From contig CBFGSA010000005.1 in assembly GCA_965651365.1 (NCBI GenBank), forward strand, positions 1 through 44,496: DNA of 44,496 bases. Direction: 5' to 3'. Origin of the DNA: DASSBG01 sp965651365. GTDB lineage: Bacteria > Pseudomonadota > Gammaproteobacteria > Xanthomonadales > Rhodanobacteraceae. The position numbers were made by a program, and so were the translations under genes. Below, piece after piece: positions 26,348 through 34,884 of this stretch. Within the stretch, counting starts at the first letter, position 1; each line of letters begins with the position of its first letter. The notes beneath the pieces are model-generated. The model saw only the letters and a program-made list of their open reading frames with translations, was not told the DNA's origin and did no database searches.

Positions 26348-27517
26348 TCAAGATGCGTCGTCCAATGTGATCCACGGCCGCACCTGATCCAGGCGGGCGG
26401 CGCAATCCAGATCTTCGGCCAGCGCCGTGGCGCGTTGCAACAGCGTCGCGTGATCATCGGCGCACAGGGTGGCATGGCCCAGCTTGCGCCCCGGCCGCGG
26501 CGACTTGCCGTAGTCGTGCCAGTGCACGCCGGCGTGACGCAGGGCCGCATCGCGATCGGGCATCTGCCCGATCCAGTTGAACATCAGGCTTGTGCCGCGC
26601 GCATCGGTTGCGCCCAGCGGCATGCCGAGCACGGCGCGCACGTGATTCTCGAACTGGCTGGTGACGGCGCCTTCGATCGACCAGTGGCCGGAGTTGTGCA
26701 CCCGCGGCGCCATCTCGTTGCCCAGCAAACGCTCGCCATCGACGAACAATTCCAAGGCAAACACGCCGACATAATCCAGCGCCTTGGCCACGGCGCGGGC
26801 GTGTGCAAGGGCCTGCTCGTGCATCTGCGGCGTCACCTGGGCCGGCGCCATGCTCAACGCCAGGATGCCGTTTTCATGCCAGTTCTGAACCAGCGGCCAG
26901 GCGCGGAACTCGCCCGCCTGCGAGCGCGCCGCAATCACCGACAGCTCGCGCCGGAACGGCACCATCGCCTCCAGGATCAGGCCGTGTTGCGCTGCCGCCT
27001 CGCCCAGTTCGGCCCAGGCTGCATCGGCGCCGGCGTCCGACTTGAGGCGGAACTGACCCTTGCCGTCATAGCCCATGCGGCGCGTCTTGAGAATGGCCGG
27101 GCAGCCGATGTCGTCGATTGCCGCGGCCAGCTCATCGCGGGTGGATACCGCAGCGTGCCGTGCCACCGGCAGGCCCACCGATTCGAACAGCGCCTTCTCG
27201 CTCAGGCGGTCCTGCGCGGTCGCCAGCGCGCGCGCATTGGGATGCACCGCGGTCAGGCCGGACAGCCACTCGACGGTGTCGGCGGGCACGTTTTCGTAAT
27301 CGAAGGTGATCACGTCGACCTCGGCGGCCAGGGCCGCGAGGGTGTCCCGATCGTCCCAGTCGGCGGCCTGCACCGGCGCCACACTGGCGGCGCACACATC
27401 GGCCGACTTGTCGAGCACGCGAAAGGCCGCACCCAGCGGCACGCCGGCCGTGACCAGCATGCGGGCCAACTGGCCGCCACCGAGAATGCCGACCCGCCCC
27501 TTGACGACATCACTCAT
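26348..27517 (-). CDS. purK: N5-carboxyaminoimidazole ribonucleotide synthase
   Basis: A 389-residue ATP-grasp enzyme that turns AIR, ATP and bicarbonate into N5-CAIR in purine synthesis. It begins VGILGGGQLARMLV (typical PurK) and includes FDYENVPADTVEWL, ILKTRRMGYDGKGQF in the ATP-grasp domain and the family hallmark NEMAPRVHNSGHWSIEGA (near 265). Its ATG overlaps the purE stop (ATGA), giving the usual purE-purK coupling. PurE uses its product directly. Confidence 0.96.
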   Translation of the reverse strand: MSDVVKGRVGILGGGQLARMLVTAGVPLGAAFRVLDKSADVCAASVAPVQAADWDDRDTLAALAAEVDVITFDYENVPADTVEWLSGLTAVHPNARALATAQDRLSEKALFESVGLPVARHAAVSTRDELAAAIDDIGCPAILKTRRMGYDGKGQFRLKSDAGADAAWAELGEAAAQHGLILEAMVPFRRELSVIAARSQAGEFRAWPLVQNWHENGILALSMAPAQVTPQMHEQALAHARAVAKALDYVGVFALELFVDGERLLGNEMAPRVHNSGHWSIEGAVTSQFENHVRAVLGMPLGATDARGTSLMFNWIGQMPDRDAALRHAGVHWHDYGKSPRPGRKLGHATLCADDHATLLQRATALAEDLDCAARLDQVRPWITLDDAS

Positions 27518-28017
27518 GCCAACCTCGGATCGCGCCTGGCCAGGACGGCATCGGTCTGTTCGGCGCGGAAGGCATCCAGCGCCCTGGCGACCTCCGGCTC
27601 GGTGGCGGCCAGCATGGCCGCGGCAAACAGGGCGGCATTGACCGCACCGGCGCGACCGATGGCGAAGGTGGCCACCGGCACACCGGCCGGCATCTGCACG
27701 ATCGACAGCAGCGAATCCATGCCGTCCAGCGCACGCGACTGCACCGGCACGCCCAGCACCGGCACCGGCGTCTTGGCCGCCAGCATGCCGGGCAGATGGG
27801 CAGCACCGCCGGCCCCGGCAATGATCGCCAGCAGACCGCGCTCGCGCGCCGTTTCGGCATACTCGAACATCGCATCGGGCGTGCGGTGCGCCGAGACCAC
27901 CTGCACATCGCAGGCCACGCCCAGACGCTCCAGGGTCGCCACCGCATGCTGCATGGTGTCCCAGTCCGAGCGCGAGCCCATGGTCACGCCGATCCTAGCC
28001 CGCATCGATCCGGTCAT
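27514..28017 (-). CDS. purE: N5-carboxyaminoimidazole ribonucleotide mutase
   Basis: A 167-residue class I PurE that moves the carboxylate of N5-CAIR to give CAIR. Visible marks: VTMGSRSDWDTMQHA (near 10), VVSAHRTPDAMFEYA (near 43) and AGAGGAAHLPGMLAAKT (near 73). ATG 28017 gives the family length; an upstream GTG in frame is less likely. It is divergent from the Trm112-type gene, with only 60 bases between the two starts, so their promoters overlap. Confidence 0.96.
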   Translation of the reverse strand: MTGSMRARIGVTMGSRSDWDTMQHAVATLERLGVACDVQVVSAHRTPDAMFEYAETARERGLLAIIAGAGGAAHLPGMLAAKTPVPVLGVPVQSRALDGMDSLLSIVQMPAGVPVATFAIGRAGAVNAALFAAAMLAATEPEVARALDAFRAEQTDAVLARRDPRLA

Positions 28018-28077
28018 GGTTCGCTCATCCCAAAAGCGGTATTGTACGCAGATCACCCGCTCATTACCGCCCGCCCG

Positions 28078-28344
28078 ATGGACAAGAAGCTGCTCGACAT
28101 CCTGTGCTGCCCCGTCAGCCGCTCCCCGCTGCGCCTGCTGGCGCGCAAGGAACTCGACAGCCTCAACCAGGCCATCGATGCCGGCACGGTGGACACAGTG
28201 AGCGGAGAGAAGGTGACCGAGCGCCTGTCGGAGGGCCTGATCAGCGTGGACGGCAAGGTCATCTACCGGGTTGAAGACGACATCCCGGTGCTGCTGGGCG
28301 ACCAGGGCATTGGCACCACCCAGCTGGAGGCGCTGGGCGGATAA
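28078..28344 (+). CDS. Trm112-family protein lacking most zinc cysteines
   Basis: An 88-residue protein with the Trm112/YcaR start KLLDILCCPVSRSPLRLL and the conserved end KVIYRVEDDIPVLL. Most bacterial members have a CPxC pair and a second pair; here only CCP remains, and about 20 extra residues (ARKELDSLNQAIDAG...) sit between the ends. That matches the longer form I associate with Xanthomonadales. The role is uncertain; eukaryotic Trm112 activates methyltransferases. A terminator-like hairpin follows at once. Confidence 0.82.
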   Translation: MDKKLLDILCCPVSRSPLRLLARKELDSLNQAIDAGTVDTVSGEKVTERLSEGLISVDGKVIYRVEDDIPVLLGDQGIGTTQLEALGG

Positions 28345-28347
28345 ACC

Positions 28348-28370
28348 GCGGTGCGAACCTGCACCGCCTT
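28348..28370 (+). terminator. Terminator-like hairpin after the Trm112-type gene
   Basis: GCGGTGC and GCACCGC form a perfect 7-bp stem with loop GAACCT, starting four bases after the stop codon. Only a short CTTT follows, so termination may be partial. Confidence 0.6.
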
Positions 28371-28382
28371 TGAAGTTTCTCG

Positions 28383-28404
28383 AAATGTGATGCAGTTCAC
28401 ATTA
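28383..28404 (+). promoter_or_regulatory. Consensus CRP/Clp-type operator upstream of the DUF1631 gene
   Basis: AAATGTGA, six bases and TCACATTA form the full symmetric CRP site (TGTGA-N6-TCACA) with no mismatch in the core and matching A/T flanks. It lies 59 bases before the ATG at 28464 and after the hairpin of the preceding gene. In Xanthomonadales the CRP homologue Clp recognises the same core. The target unit would be the DUF1631 gene and nadC. Confidence 0.75.
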
Positions 28405-28463
28405 TGCACAGCGCCGGCAGACGATTCTTGTCAGCAGGTGCGCGTTCCGGACTTGAAGCCATC

Positions 28464-30884
28464 ATGAGCGAAGAACAAGCCAGGCCCAACGTGGTGAATC
28501 TGGGGGATCACAAGCTCAGCGACGAACGCGGCGGCGAACTGCTCAACGCCGTCAGCAAGATCGCGATCACCCAGATCCAGAAGCTGGCCGCCAGCCTGTT
28601 CGAGAACGTCGATGACGCATTGTTTGACCTGGCCGAGAAAGCCGAAAGCAATGCCGTGCAGACGCGCTATTTCGACGGCATGCGCGAAGTGCGGCGCAAG
28701 CGTCAGTTGATTGAGCGCCTGTTCGTGGAAAACGTCCGCGAACGATTCAAGCAGTTTGCCAACGGCCGTTTGCTGCCACCCAGCAGCAACACCGGCGCCA
28801 GTGTCGCGCAGCGCGACAACGAGCTGAGCCTGGTGGATGAAACCGAGCTGGAGGAATCGCTGGCTGTCACCAGCATGAGCAGCAAGGCGGAAAACCGCTA
28901 CGCGCGCACGCTCTATTCGGTCAACCAGCGCCTGTCGGTGATCAGCGGCGGCAGCAAGGTGGTCGATGGCAACAACCCGATTGGGCCGGCAATCCTGTGC
29001 GACTGCTTCCGTCAGGCGATGCAGGAGCTGGAAGCCGACGTCAACGTCAAGCTGATCATCTACAAGCTGTTTGAACGCTATGTGGTGCCCGGGCTGGAAA
29101 GCGTCTACGAGCAGGTCAACATCGCGCTGATCCGCGCCGGCGTACTGCCGCAGTTGCGCCACCGTGTCGGACGCGGGCAAGCCTCGGCACCGACGCGCCG
29201 CTCCCGGCCCGACACGACCGCGACGGACAGCGACGCACCACCCGATGCCGACGAGGACAATGGCTACGGCTATGGCTATTCCGAGGAAGAGGAGGCCATG
29301 CGCGAGCAGTTGTACGCCACCGTCAACCAGATGCTGGCGCAACGCCGCCAGGTGCGTTACACCGGTGCCGCACATGGCGGCGGCCGTGCCCGCGCCAACG
29401 GCCCGCCGCTGGACATGCGCGAGCTGATTTCCGCCCTGGCCCTGCTGCAGCAGCAGGCGCCGCCGGTGCCAGCCGAATTGTCGGCGCTGGATTCCGGGCC
29501 ATCCGGCTCGCTGAGCCTGGAAGAGCTCAAGGCGGCGCTGCAAAGCCAGATCGCAAAGGTCAGCGAAGACACCAAAAAGAAGGTGTCCGGTGCCGATGAG
29601 GACACCATCGACCTGGTTGGCATGCTGTTCGAGTACATTCTTGAGGACCGCAACCTGCCCACCCAGATGCAGGCCTTGCTGGGCCGGCTGCAGATTCCGT
29701 ACCTCAAGGTCGCCATTCTCGACCGGCACCTGTTTGCCAAGCACTCGCACCCGGCACGCCGGCTGCTGGATCGCCTGGCCGACGCGGCCAAGGGCTGGAG
29801 CAAGGAGTCCGACCGTGACCTGCGCCTGTTCAACGAGATCAAGTCGATCGTCGAGACGCTGCTGCGCGACTTCAGCGACGACACCTCGATATTCGACCGC
29901 CTGCTGGAGCGCTTCCAGACCTTCGTCAACAGCAGCGAACTGCGCGCCGAGCGGGCGGAAAAGCGCGCGGCCGACGCCGTCAAGGGCAAGGAAAAACTGC
30001 AGGCCGCACGGCGCACCGCAGCGCGCGAAGTGCTCGCGCGCACACAGGATGCGCAAATCCCGGACCTCATTCGCAACATCCTGGTGCGTCCCTGGGCCAA
30101 CTACCTGGTGCTGACCCTGCTGCGCCAGGGTGAACACAGTACAGAGTGGCGTGCCGCCGTCCGCTTTATCGACGACCTGATTGCCAGCGCCCGGCCACCG
30201 CAAACCGACGCCGATCGCGCGCGTGTCCGGGACATGCTGCCGCGTATTGAAAAAAGCCTGCGTCACGGCCTGGCCACCGTCGCCTTCAGCGACAGCGATG
30301 TGCGGCGCCTGATGCGGGCGCTGGGCCGCTTCTATCACGGCCAGATGGGTGGCCAGCCCAGCGACGACCAGTTGATGGAATCACAACAGGCCGAAATTGC
30401 GGCCGAGCCGGTGATTCCCGAATCGGTCGAGGAAATTGCCGAGCCCGAAGAAATCGTTGCCCCGCCCATTCCCGAGGCTGTCGCCGATTCGCCCATGCTG
30501 CAGCAGGCCAAGGCGCTCAAGGTTGGCAACTGGGTGGAATTTGTCGCCGAGGGCGGCCAGCGTGATCGCGCCAAGCTGTCCTGGATCAGCCCGATCAGCG
30601 GCAAGTACCTGTTCGTCAACCGCCGCGGCCTGAAGGTCTGTGACATGACGCTGGGCCAGCTCGCCGCCGGCATCCAGGACGGCAGCACCGTGATACTGGA
30701 AGAAGTGCCGCTGTTTGATCGCGCGCTGGACGCGATCGTCGAGCGGCTGAAAAAGGATCAGCCGCCAGCCTCGCAGCAAGGCGCCAGCGGCCCCGCAATG
30801 GAAACGTCCAAGCCTGGTGCGGAAACACCTGCGGCCGCGACCAAGCCGGCGCCACCGCGTGACGATTCAAATACCACGTCATGA
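28464..30884 (+). CDS. DUF1631 domain-containing protein
   Basis: An 806-residue cytoplasmic protein matching the DUF1631 family across most of its length: LLNAVSKIAITQIQKLAASLFENVDDALFDLAEKA-type start, FDGMREVRRKRQLIERLF near 75, LFEYILEDRNLPTQMQALLGRLQIPYLKVAILD near 400, and a C-terminal DRAKLSWISPISGKYLFVNRRGLKV segment that looks like a small beta domain. The middle is acidic with a GYGYGYSEEEE patch and low complexity; mainly helical, no membrane segment. Function is unknown; some databases mislabel relatives as thymidine phosphorylase. ATG 28464 is preferred to 28404, which lies in the CRP site. It overlaps nadC by ATGA. Confidence 0.85.
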   Translation: MSEEQARPNVVNLGDHKLSDERGGELLNAVSKIAITQIQKLAASLFENVDDALFDLAEKAESNAVQTRYFDGMREVRRKRQLIERLFVENVRERFKQFANGRLLPPSSNTGASVAQRDNELSLVDETELEESLAVTSMSSKAENRYARTLYSVNQRLSVISGGSKVVDGNNPIGPAILCDCFRQAMQELEADVNVKLIIYKLFERYVVPGLESVYEQVNIALIRAGVLPQLRHRVGRGQASAPTRRSRPDTTATDSDAPPDADEDNGYGYGYSEEEEAMREQLYATVNQMLAQRRQVRYTGAAHGGGRARANGPPLDMRELISALALLQQQAPPVPAELSALDSGPSGSLSLEELKAALQSQIAKVSEDTKKKVSGADEDTIDLVGMLFEYILEDRNLPTQMQALLGRLQIPYLKVAILDRHLFAKHSHPARRLLDRLADAAKGWSKESDRDLRLFNEIKSIVETLLRDFSDDTSIFDRLLERFQTFVNSSELRAERAEKRAADAVKGKEKLQAARRTAAREVLARTQDAQIPDLIRNILVRPWANYLVLTLLRQGEHSTEWRAAVRFIDDLIASARPPQTDADRARVRDMLPRIEKSLRHGLATVAFSDSDVRRLMRALGRFYHGQMGGQPSDDQLMESQQAEIAAEPVIPESVEEIAEPEEIVAPPIPEAVADSPMLQQAKALKVGNWVEFVAEGGQRDRAKLSWISPISGKYLFVNRRGLKVCDMTLGQLAAGIQDGSTVILEEVPLFDRALDAIVERLKKDQPPASQQGASGPAMETSKPGAETPAAATKPAPPRDDSNTTS

Positions 30885-31729
30885 CGCCCACCGCCCTGGA
30901 TGCGCCGGACCCGGAGCGAGTCGCGGCGGACGTTCAGCGTGCGCTGAGCGAAGACCTTGGCCAGGGCGACGCCAGCGCCGAACTGGTGGACGCACACGCA
31001 CGCGTCAATGCCCATGTGCTGTGTCGCGAGGCGGCCGTGCTGGCGGGCCGACCCTGGTTTGACGCCTGCCTGCACCAGCTTGACTCCGACGCCGCGATTG
31101 ACTGGCACTTCGCGGACGCGGCACAGGTTCCAGCCGGTGCCACGCTGTGCACGATCCGCGCCCGTGCCCGTGCCCTGCTGAGCGCCGAGCGCACCGCGCT
31201 CAACTTCCTGCAGACCCTGTCGGCCACGGCAACCGTCACGGCGCGCTACGTCGCCGTCGTCGCCGCCAGCCGCACCCGGATTCTGGACACCCGAAAAACC
31301 CTGCCGGGATTGCGCATGGCGCAAAAATATGCGGTCCTCTGTGGCGGCGGTTGCAACCATCGCATGGGCTTGTACGATGCCATCCTGATCAAGGAAAACC
31401 ATATCAGCGCGGCCGGCGGCATTGCTCAGGCCATCGAGCGGGCACGCCGCCTGCACCCGGATCTGCTGCTGGAAATCGAGGTCGAGGATCTGGAACAACT
31501 GGAACAGGCGCTGCGCACCGGCGTCGACCGCGTGATGCTGGACGAATTCGATGACCAGACCCTGGCCCGCGCCATGCAAGGGATCAAGGGCCGGGCCGAA
31601 GTCGAAATCTCCGGCAGCGTTGACCTGGAACGCCTGCAGCAACTGGCCCAACTTGGTGTCGACTACATCTCGGTGGGTGCGCTGACCAAGAACGTGCGCG
31701 CGATCGACCTGTCGATGCGGATCGACTGA
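30881..31729 (+). CDS. nadC: Nicotinate-nucleotide pyrophosphorylase (carboxylating)
   Basis: A 282-residue quinolinate phosphoribosyltransferase of de novo NAD synthesis. Marks: SAERTALNFLQTLSATAT (near 103), ILDTRKTLPGLRMAQKYAVLCGG with the catalytic arginine and lysine (near 135), NHRMGLYDAILIKENHI, EIEVEDLEQLEQAL and a C-terminal VDYISVGALTKNVRAIDLSMRI. Its ATG lies in the last codons of the DUF1631 gene, so the two are coupled. It converges on glmM; the gap holds a half-repeat (CCCCGGAATGAC at 31753-31764). Confidence 0.96.
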   Translation: MTPTALDAPDPERVAADVQRALSEDLGQGDASAELVDAHARVNAHVLCREAAVLAGRPWFDACLHQLDSDAAIDWHFADAAQVPAGATLCTIRARARALLSAERTALNFLQTLSATATVTARYVAVVAASRTRILDTRKTLPGLRMAQKYAVLCGGGCNHRMGLYDAILIKENHISAAGGIAQAIERARRLHPDLLLEIEVEDLEQLEQALRTGVDRVMLDEFDDQTLARAMQGIKGRAEVEISGSVDLERLQQLAQLGVDYISVGALTKNVRAIDLSMRID

Positions 31730-31800
31730 ATCGGGCCATTTGATTCGCGTCGCCCCGGAATGACGCGGTATTGCCGATGAACGGCGCCAATCGGGTCAGG

Positions 31801-33159
31801 CTACTGACCGTCCGCATTGCCGTCGGCAGCCGCGGCACGCACTGCTTGTGACAGACGCGTGGACAGGCGCTCGACCTGGTCCGCGTCGGCCGATTCAATC
31901 GTCACCCGCACCACCGGTTCGGTACCGGATGGACGCAAGACCACACGCCCTGCCGCCCCCAGCTCATCGCGCACCGCGGCCAGCTCACGCTGCACGCCGG
32001 GCGCGGCCACCAGCGCCGCACCGCCGGCAGCCTGCACATTGACCGTGGTTTGCGGCAGCTTGATCAGACCGCTGCGTGCATCGACCAGATCCGCACCCAG
32101 ATTCGCCAGCGCCTCCAGTACGGCCAGCGCGCTGACAATGCCATCGCCGGTGGTGGTGCGATCCAGGCACAGGATATGGCCCGAGGTTTCGCCGCCCAGG
32201 ATGCCGCCGCGCGCCTTGAGTTCGCGCAGCACATGCCGATCGCCGACGCGGGCGCGCTCGAACGGTACGTTCATCTGTGCCAGCGCGTTCTCCAGACCCA
32301 CGTTGCTCATCAGCGTACCCACTACCGGACCCCGCAGACAGCCGCGCTGGTGCCATTCGCGCGCCAGCACGTACAGCAGATCGTCGCCATCGGCCAGCCG
32401 GCCATGGCGGTCGACCATCTGCACCCGATCACCGTCGCCGTCAAAGGCAATACCCAGCGTGGCCGAGGTTTCGGCAACGGCAGCCTGCAACAGGCCCGGT
32501 GCGGTCGAACCGACATCGCGGTTGATATTGAATCCGTCGGGGCTGCAGCCAATGCAGGTCAGCTCGGCACCGAGCTCGCGAAAAACCCGCGGCGCGGCCT
32601 GGTACGTGGCGCCGTGCGCGCAATCGAGCACAATCCGCTGGCCGTGCAGACTGAAGTCTTCGGCCACGGTCGACTTGCAGTATTCGGCATAACGCGCGCA
32701 GGCATCATCGATACGTGCGGCCTTGCCGAGGCGATCACCGGGAACGGTGGCGAAGTCGCGCTCGAGTTCGGCCTCGATGGCCGCCTCGATGTCATCGGGC
32801 AGCTTTTCGCCACCGGCGCCAAAAAACTTGATGCCGTTGTCATGGTACGGATTGTGCGAGGCACTGATGACGATGCCGGCGCTGGCACGCAGGCTGCGGG
32901 TCAGCCAGGCCACCGCCGGCGTCGGCGCCGGGCCCAGCAGCCGCACGTCGGCACCGGCGGCAACAAGCCCGGCCTCCAGCGCAGACTCGAACATGTAGCC
33001 GGACACGCGCGTGTCCTTGCCGATCACAACCGTGGCATTGCCCTTGCCGTCGGTCAGCACGGTTCCGGCCGCGCGGCCCAGGCGCAGCATGAAGTCGGCG
33101 CTGATCGGCCACTTGCCGACCGCACCGCGAATGCCATCGGTGCCGAAATATTTGCCCAT
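31801..33159 (-). CDS. glmM: Phosphoglucosamine mutase
   Basis: A 452-residue alpha-D-phosphohexomutase that converts glucosamine 6-phosphate to glucosamine 1-phosphate for UDP-GlcNAc. It begins KYFGTDGIRG; the phosphoserine loop is GIVISASHNPYHDNGIKFF (near 100), metal binding is FDGDGDRV (near 240), the sugar loop is GETSGH (near 325) and the phosphate loop RPSGTEPVVRV (near 415). The start is the ATG at 33159; longer in-frame starts add unrelated residues. It is divergent from bpt with 106 bases between them. Confidence 0.96.
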   Translation of the reverse strand: MGKYFGTDGIRGAVGKWPISADFMLRLGRAAGTVLTDGKGNATVVIGKDTRVSGYMFESALEAGLVAAGADVRLLGPAPTPAVAWLTRSLRASAGIVISASHNPYHDNGIKFFGAGGEKLPDDIEAAIEAELERDFATVPGDRLGKAARIDDACARYAEYCKSTVAEDFSLHGQRIVLDCAHGATYQAAPRVFRELGAELTCIGCSPDGFNINRDVGSTAPGLLQAAVAETSATLGIAFDGDGDRVQMVDRHGRLADGDDLLYVLAREWHQRGCLRGPVVGTLMSNVGLENALAQMNVPFERARVGDRHVLRELKARGGILGGETSGHILCLDRTTTGDGIVSALAVLEALANLGADLVDARSGLIKLPQTTVNVQAAGGAALVAAPGVQRELAAVRDELGAAGRVVLRPSGTEPVVRVTIESADADQVERLSTRLSQAVRAAAADGNADGQ

Positions 33160-33265
33160 CGAAGTACACATTCCATCGATCAAGATCGTGCAAGATTGCC
33201 AGACTGGCGCTCCAAGGGCCACAATCGGATACGTACGCACAACCGGAACCACCCATTCACCCGCA

Positions 33266-33979
33266 ATGCGCCCGCACTATCTTCGCCTGCTGAAAACCCT
33301 GCCGCACGAATGCGGCTACTACGCTGATCGCCAGGCGACCAACGTGGTGCTGGATCCGGCATCACGGCAACAACGCGCCGATTACGCCCAGGCCCTGTCG
33401 CTGGGCTTCCGCCGCGCCGGGGAGCATGTATACCGTCCGCAATGCGAAAATTGCCGCGCCTGCGTGCCGTGCCGCATCAAGGTGGCCGACTTCCAGCCCA
33501 GTCGCAGCCAGCGCCGCTGTCTGAAACGCAATGCCGACATCGAACTGCACGAAACCCGACCCGGCTTCAGCCGCGAGCGGCATGCCTTGTACGGCAAATA
33601 CCTGCATTCGCGGCATCCGGGCGGTGGCATGGACCCGGCCAGCGCCGAGGACTTCGACAACTTCCTGCATGCCGCGTGGAGTCCCACGGTATTTCTGGAG
33701 TTTCGACACGGCATGCGCCTGCTCGCAGTGGCCGCCACCGATTTCTGCACCACCGGGGCTTCTGCCGTGTATACCTTCTTCGACCCGGACGAGGCGCGCC
33801 GCAGCCTGGGCACCTACGCGATCCTGCGCCAGATCGAGCTCACCCGCGAGCGCGGGCTCGAGTACCTCTATCTCGGCTACTGGATCGCCGACCATCCCAA
33901 AATGGACTACAAGGCGCAGTTCACGCCCATGCAGTTTCTGGACAGCATTGGCTGGCACTCGAAGGAAGGCTCCGAATGA
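33266..33979 (+). CDS. bpt: Aspartate/glutamate leucyltransferase (N-end rule) Bpt
   Basis: A 237-residue aminoacyl-tRNA-protein transferase of the Bpt/Ate1 group, which adds leucine to N-terminal Asp or Glu and marks proteins for ClpS/ClpAP degradation. Marks: HECGYYADRQATNVVLDP, RRAGEHVYRPQCENCRACVPCR (near 50, the cysteine-rich N-terminal region), TYAILRQIELTRE and YLYLGYWIADHPKMDYKAQF. It is separate from the aat gene, not in the window. Its stop overlaps the next start (ATGA). Confidence 0.93.
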   Translation: MRPHYLRLLKTLPHECGYYADRQATNVVLDPASRQQRADYAQALSLGFRRAGEHVYRPQCENCRACVPCRIKVADFQPSRSQRRCLKRNADIELHETRPGFSRERHALYGKYLHSRHPGGGMDPASAEDFDNFLHAAWSPTVFLEFRHGMRLLAVAATDFCTTGASAVYTFFDPDEARRSLGTYAILRQIELTRERGLEYLYLGYWIADHPKMDYKAQFTPMQFLDSIGWHSKEGSE

Positions 33980-34884
33980 CACAGCATGGCAAGTCCGCGA
34001 ACCGCAACGCTGGCGACAGCCCGAGCGATGGTCCACGCCATCATCTGCACAATGACGACCACGAAGAAGCCTTCGAACTTTCCGAGCAGGAGCGTGACGA
34101 GGTCGAGGACAAACTGCCGCCGCGGGTGCAGGTCTTGCACGAAACCATCCGTGTGCAGGGCAAGGCCGAACTCAAGCGTACCGCTCCGGCTCTGGCCTGG
34201 TCAGCGCTGGCGGCCGGACTGTCGATGGGCTTCTCGATGCTGGCCAGCGGGCTGCTGGCGGCGCATCTGGGGCCCGGCGATACCGCCGCACTGATCTCAA
34301 AACTGGGCTATTCGGCCGGTTTCGTGATCGTCATCCTGGCCCGACAGCAGCTTTTCACCGAAAACACCATGACCGCGGTGCTGCCGGTGATGACGCAGCC
34401 GAGCTGGCGCGCCATGGCCTATCTGCTGCGGTTGTGGGTGATCGTGCTGCTGGGCAATCTGGTCGGGGTCGCGCTGTTTGCCTGGGCCTCGGTGCACATG
34501 GGCCTTTTCGATGCCCCGTCGCTGTCGGCATTTTCCGAACTGGGCCGCGCGCTGATGGACAACACCGTCGGCAGCATGTTCACCAAGGGCATCGTCGCCG
34601 GCTGGCTGATTGCCTTGATGGTGTGGCTGGTGCCGGCAGCGCAGAGTGCGCGCGTGTGGATCATCGTGATGATGACCTACCTGATCGCGCTGGGCGACTT
34701 CACCCACATCATTGCCGGCTCCACCGAAGTGTTGTTCCTGGTCTTCGCCGGCGAGCTGCCGTGGCAGGACTATGTCTGGCCATTCGCGCTGCCAACCCTG
34801 GCCGGCAACATTGTCGGCGGCAGCCTGATCTTCGCCCTGATCAGCCACGCCCAGGTGCGCAGCGACGTTTCGAACTCAGGCTGA
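33976..34884 (+). CDS. Formate/nitrite transporter family protein (YfdC-like)
   Basis: A 302-residue member of the FNT channel family with about six helices in the last 230 residues. Marks: GLSMGFSMLASGLLA (near 80), RQQLFTENTMTAVLPVM (near 120), GNLVGVALFAWA, a second half FTKGIVAGWLIALMVWLV and GDFTHIIAGSTEVLFLVF. The N-terminal 65 residues are polar and acidic with a likely coiled segment (FELSEQERDEVEDKLPPR), as in YfdC rather than FocA or NirC. The substrate is open. It overlaps bpt by ATGA and the convergent FMN protein gene by nine bases at the 3' end. Confidence 0.88.
   Translation: MTQHGKSANRNAGDSPSDGPRHHLHNDDHEEAFELSEQERDEVEDKLPPRVQVLHETIRVQGKAELKRTAPALAWSALAAGLSMGFSMLASGLLAAHLGPGDTAALISKLGYSAGFVIVILARQQLFTENTMTAVLPVMTQPSWRAMAYLLRLWVIVLLGNLVGVALFAWASVHMGLFDAPSLSAFSELGRALMDNTVGSMFTKGIVAGWLIALMVWLVPAAQSARVWIIVMMTYLIALGDFTHIIAGSTEVLFLVFAGELPWQDYVWPFALPTLAGNIVGGSLIFALISHAQVRSDVSNSG

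Noticed and set aside
26324..28201. A 625-codon plus-strand frame opposite purK-purE, running into the Trm112-type gene
   Set aside because: It crosses two well supported enzymes, and its end is out of frame with the Trm112-type protein; no domain is visible.
28431..30338. A 635-codon minus-strand frame opposite the DUF1631 gene
   Set aside because: The plus strand matches a conserved family over its whole length and overlaps nadC neatly; the antisense frame shows shadow composition only.
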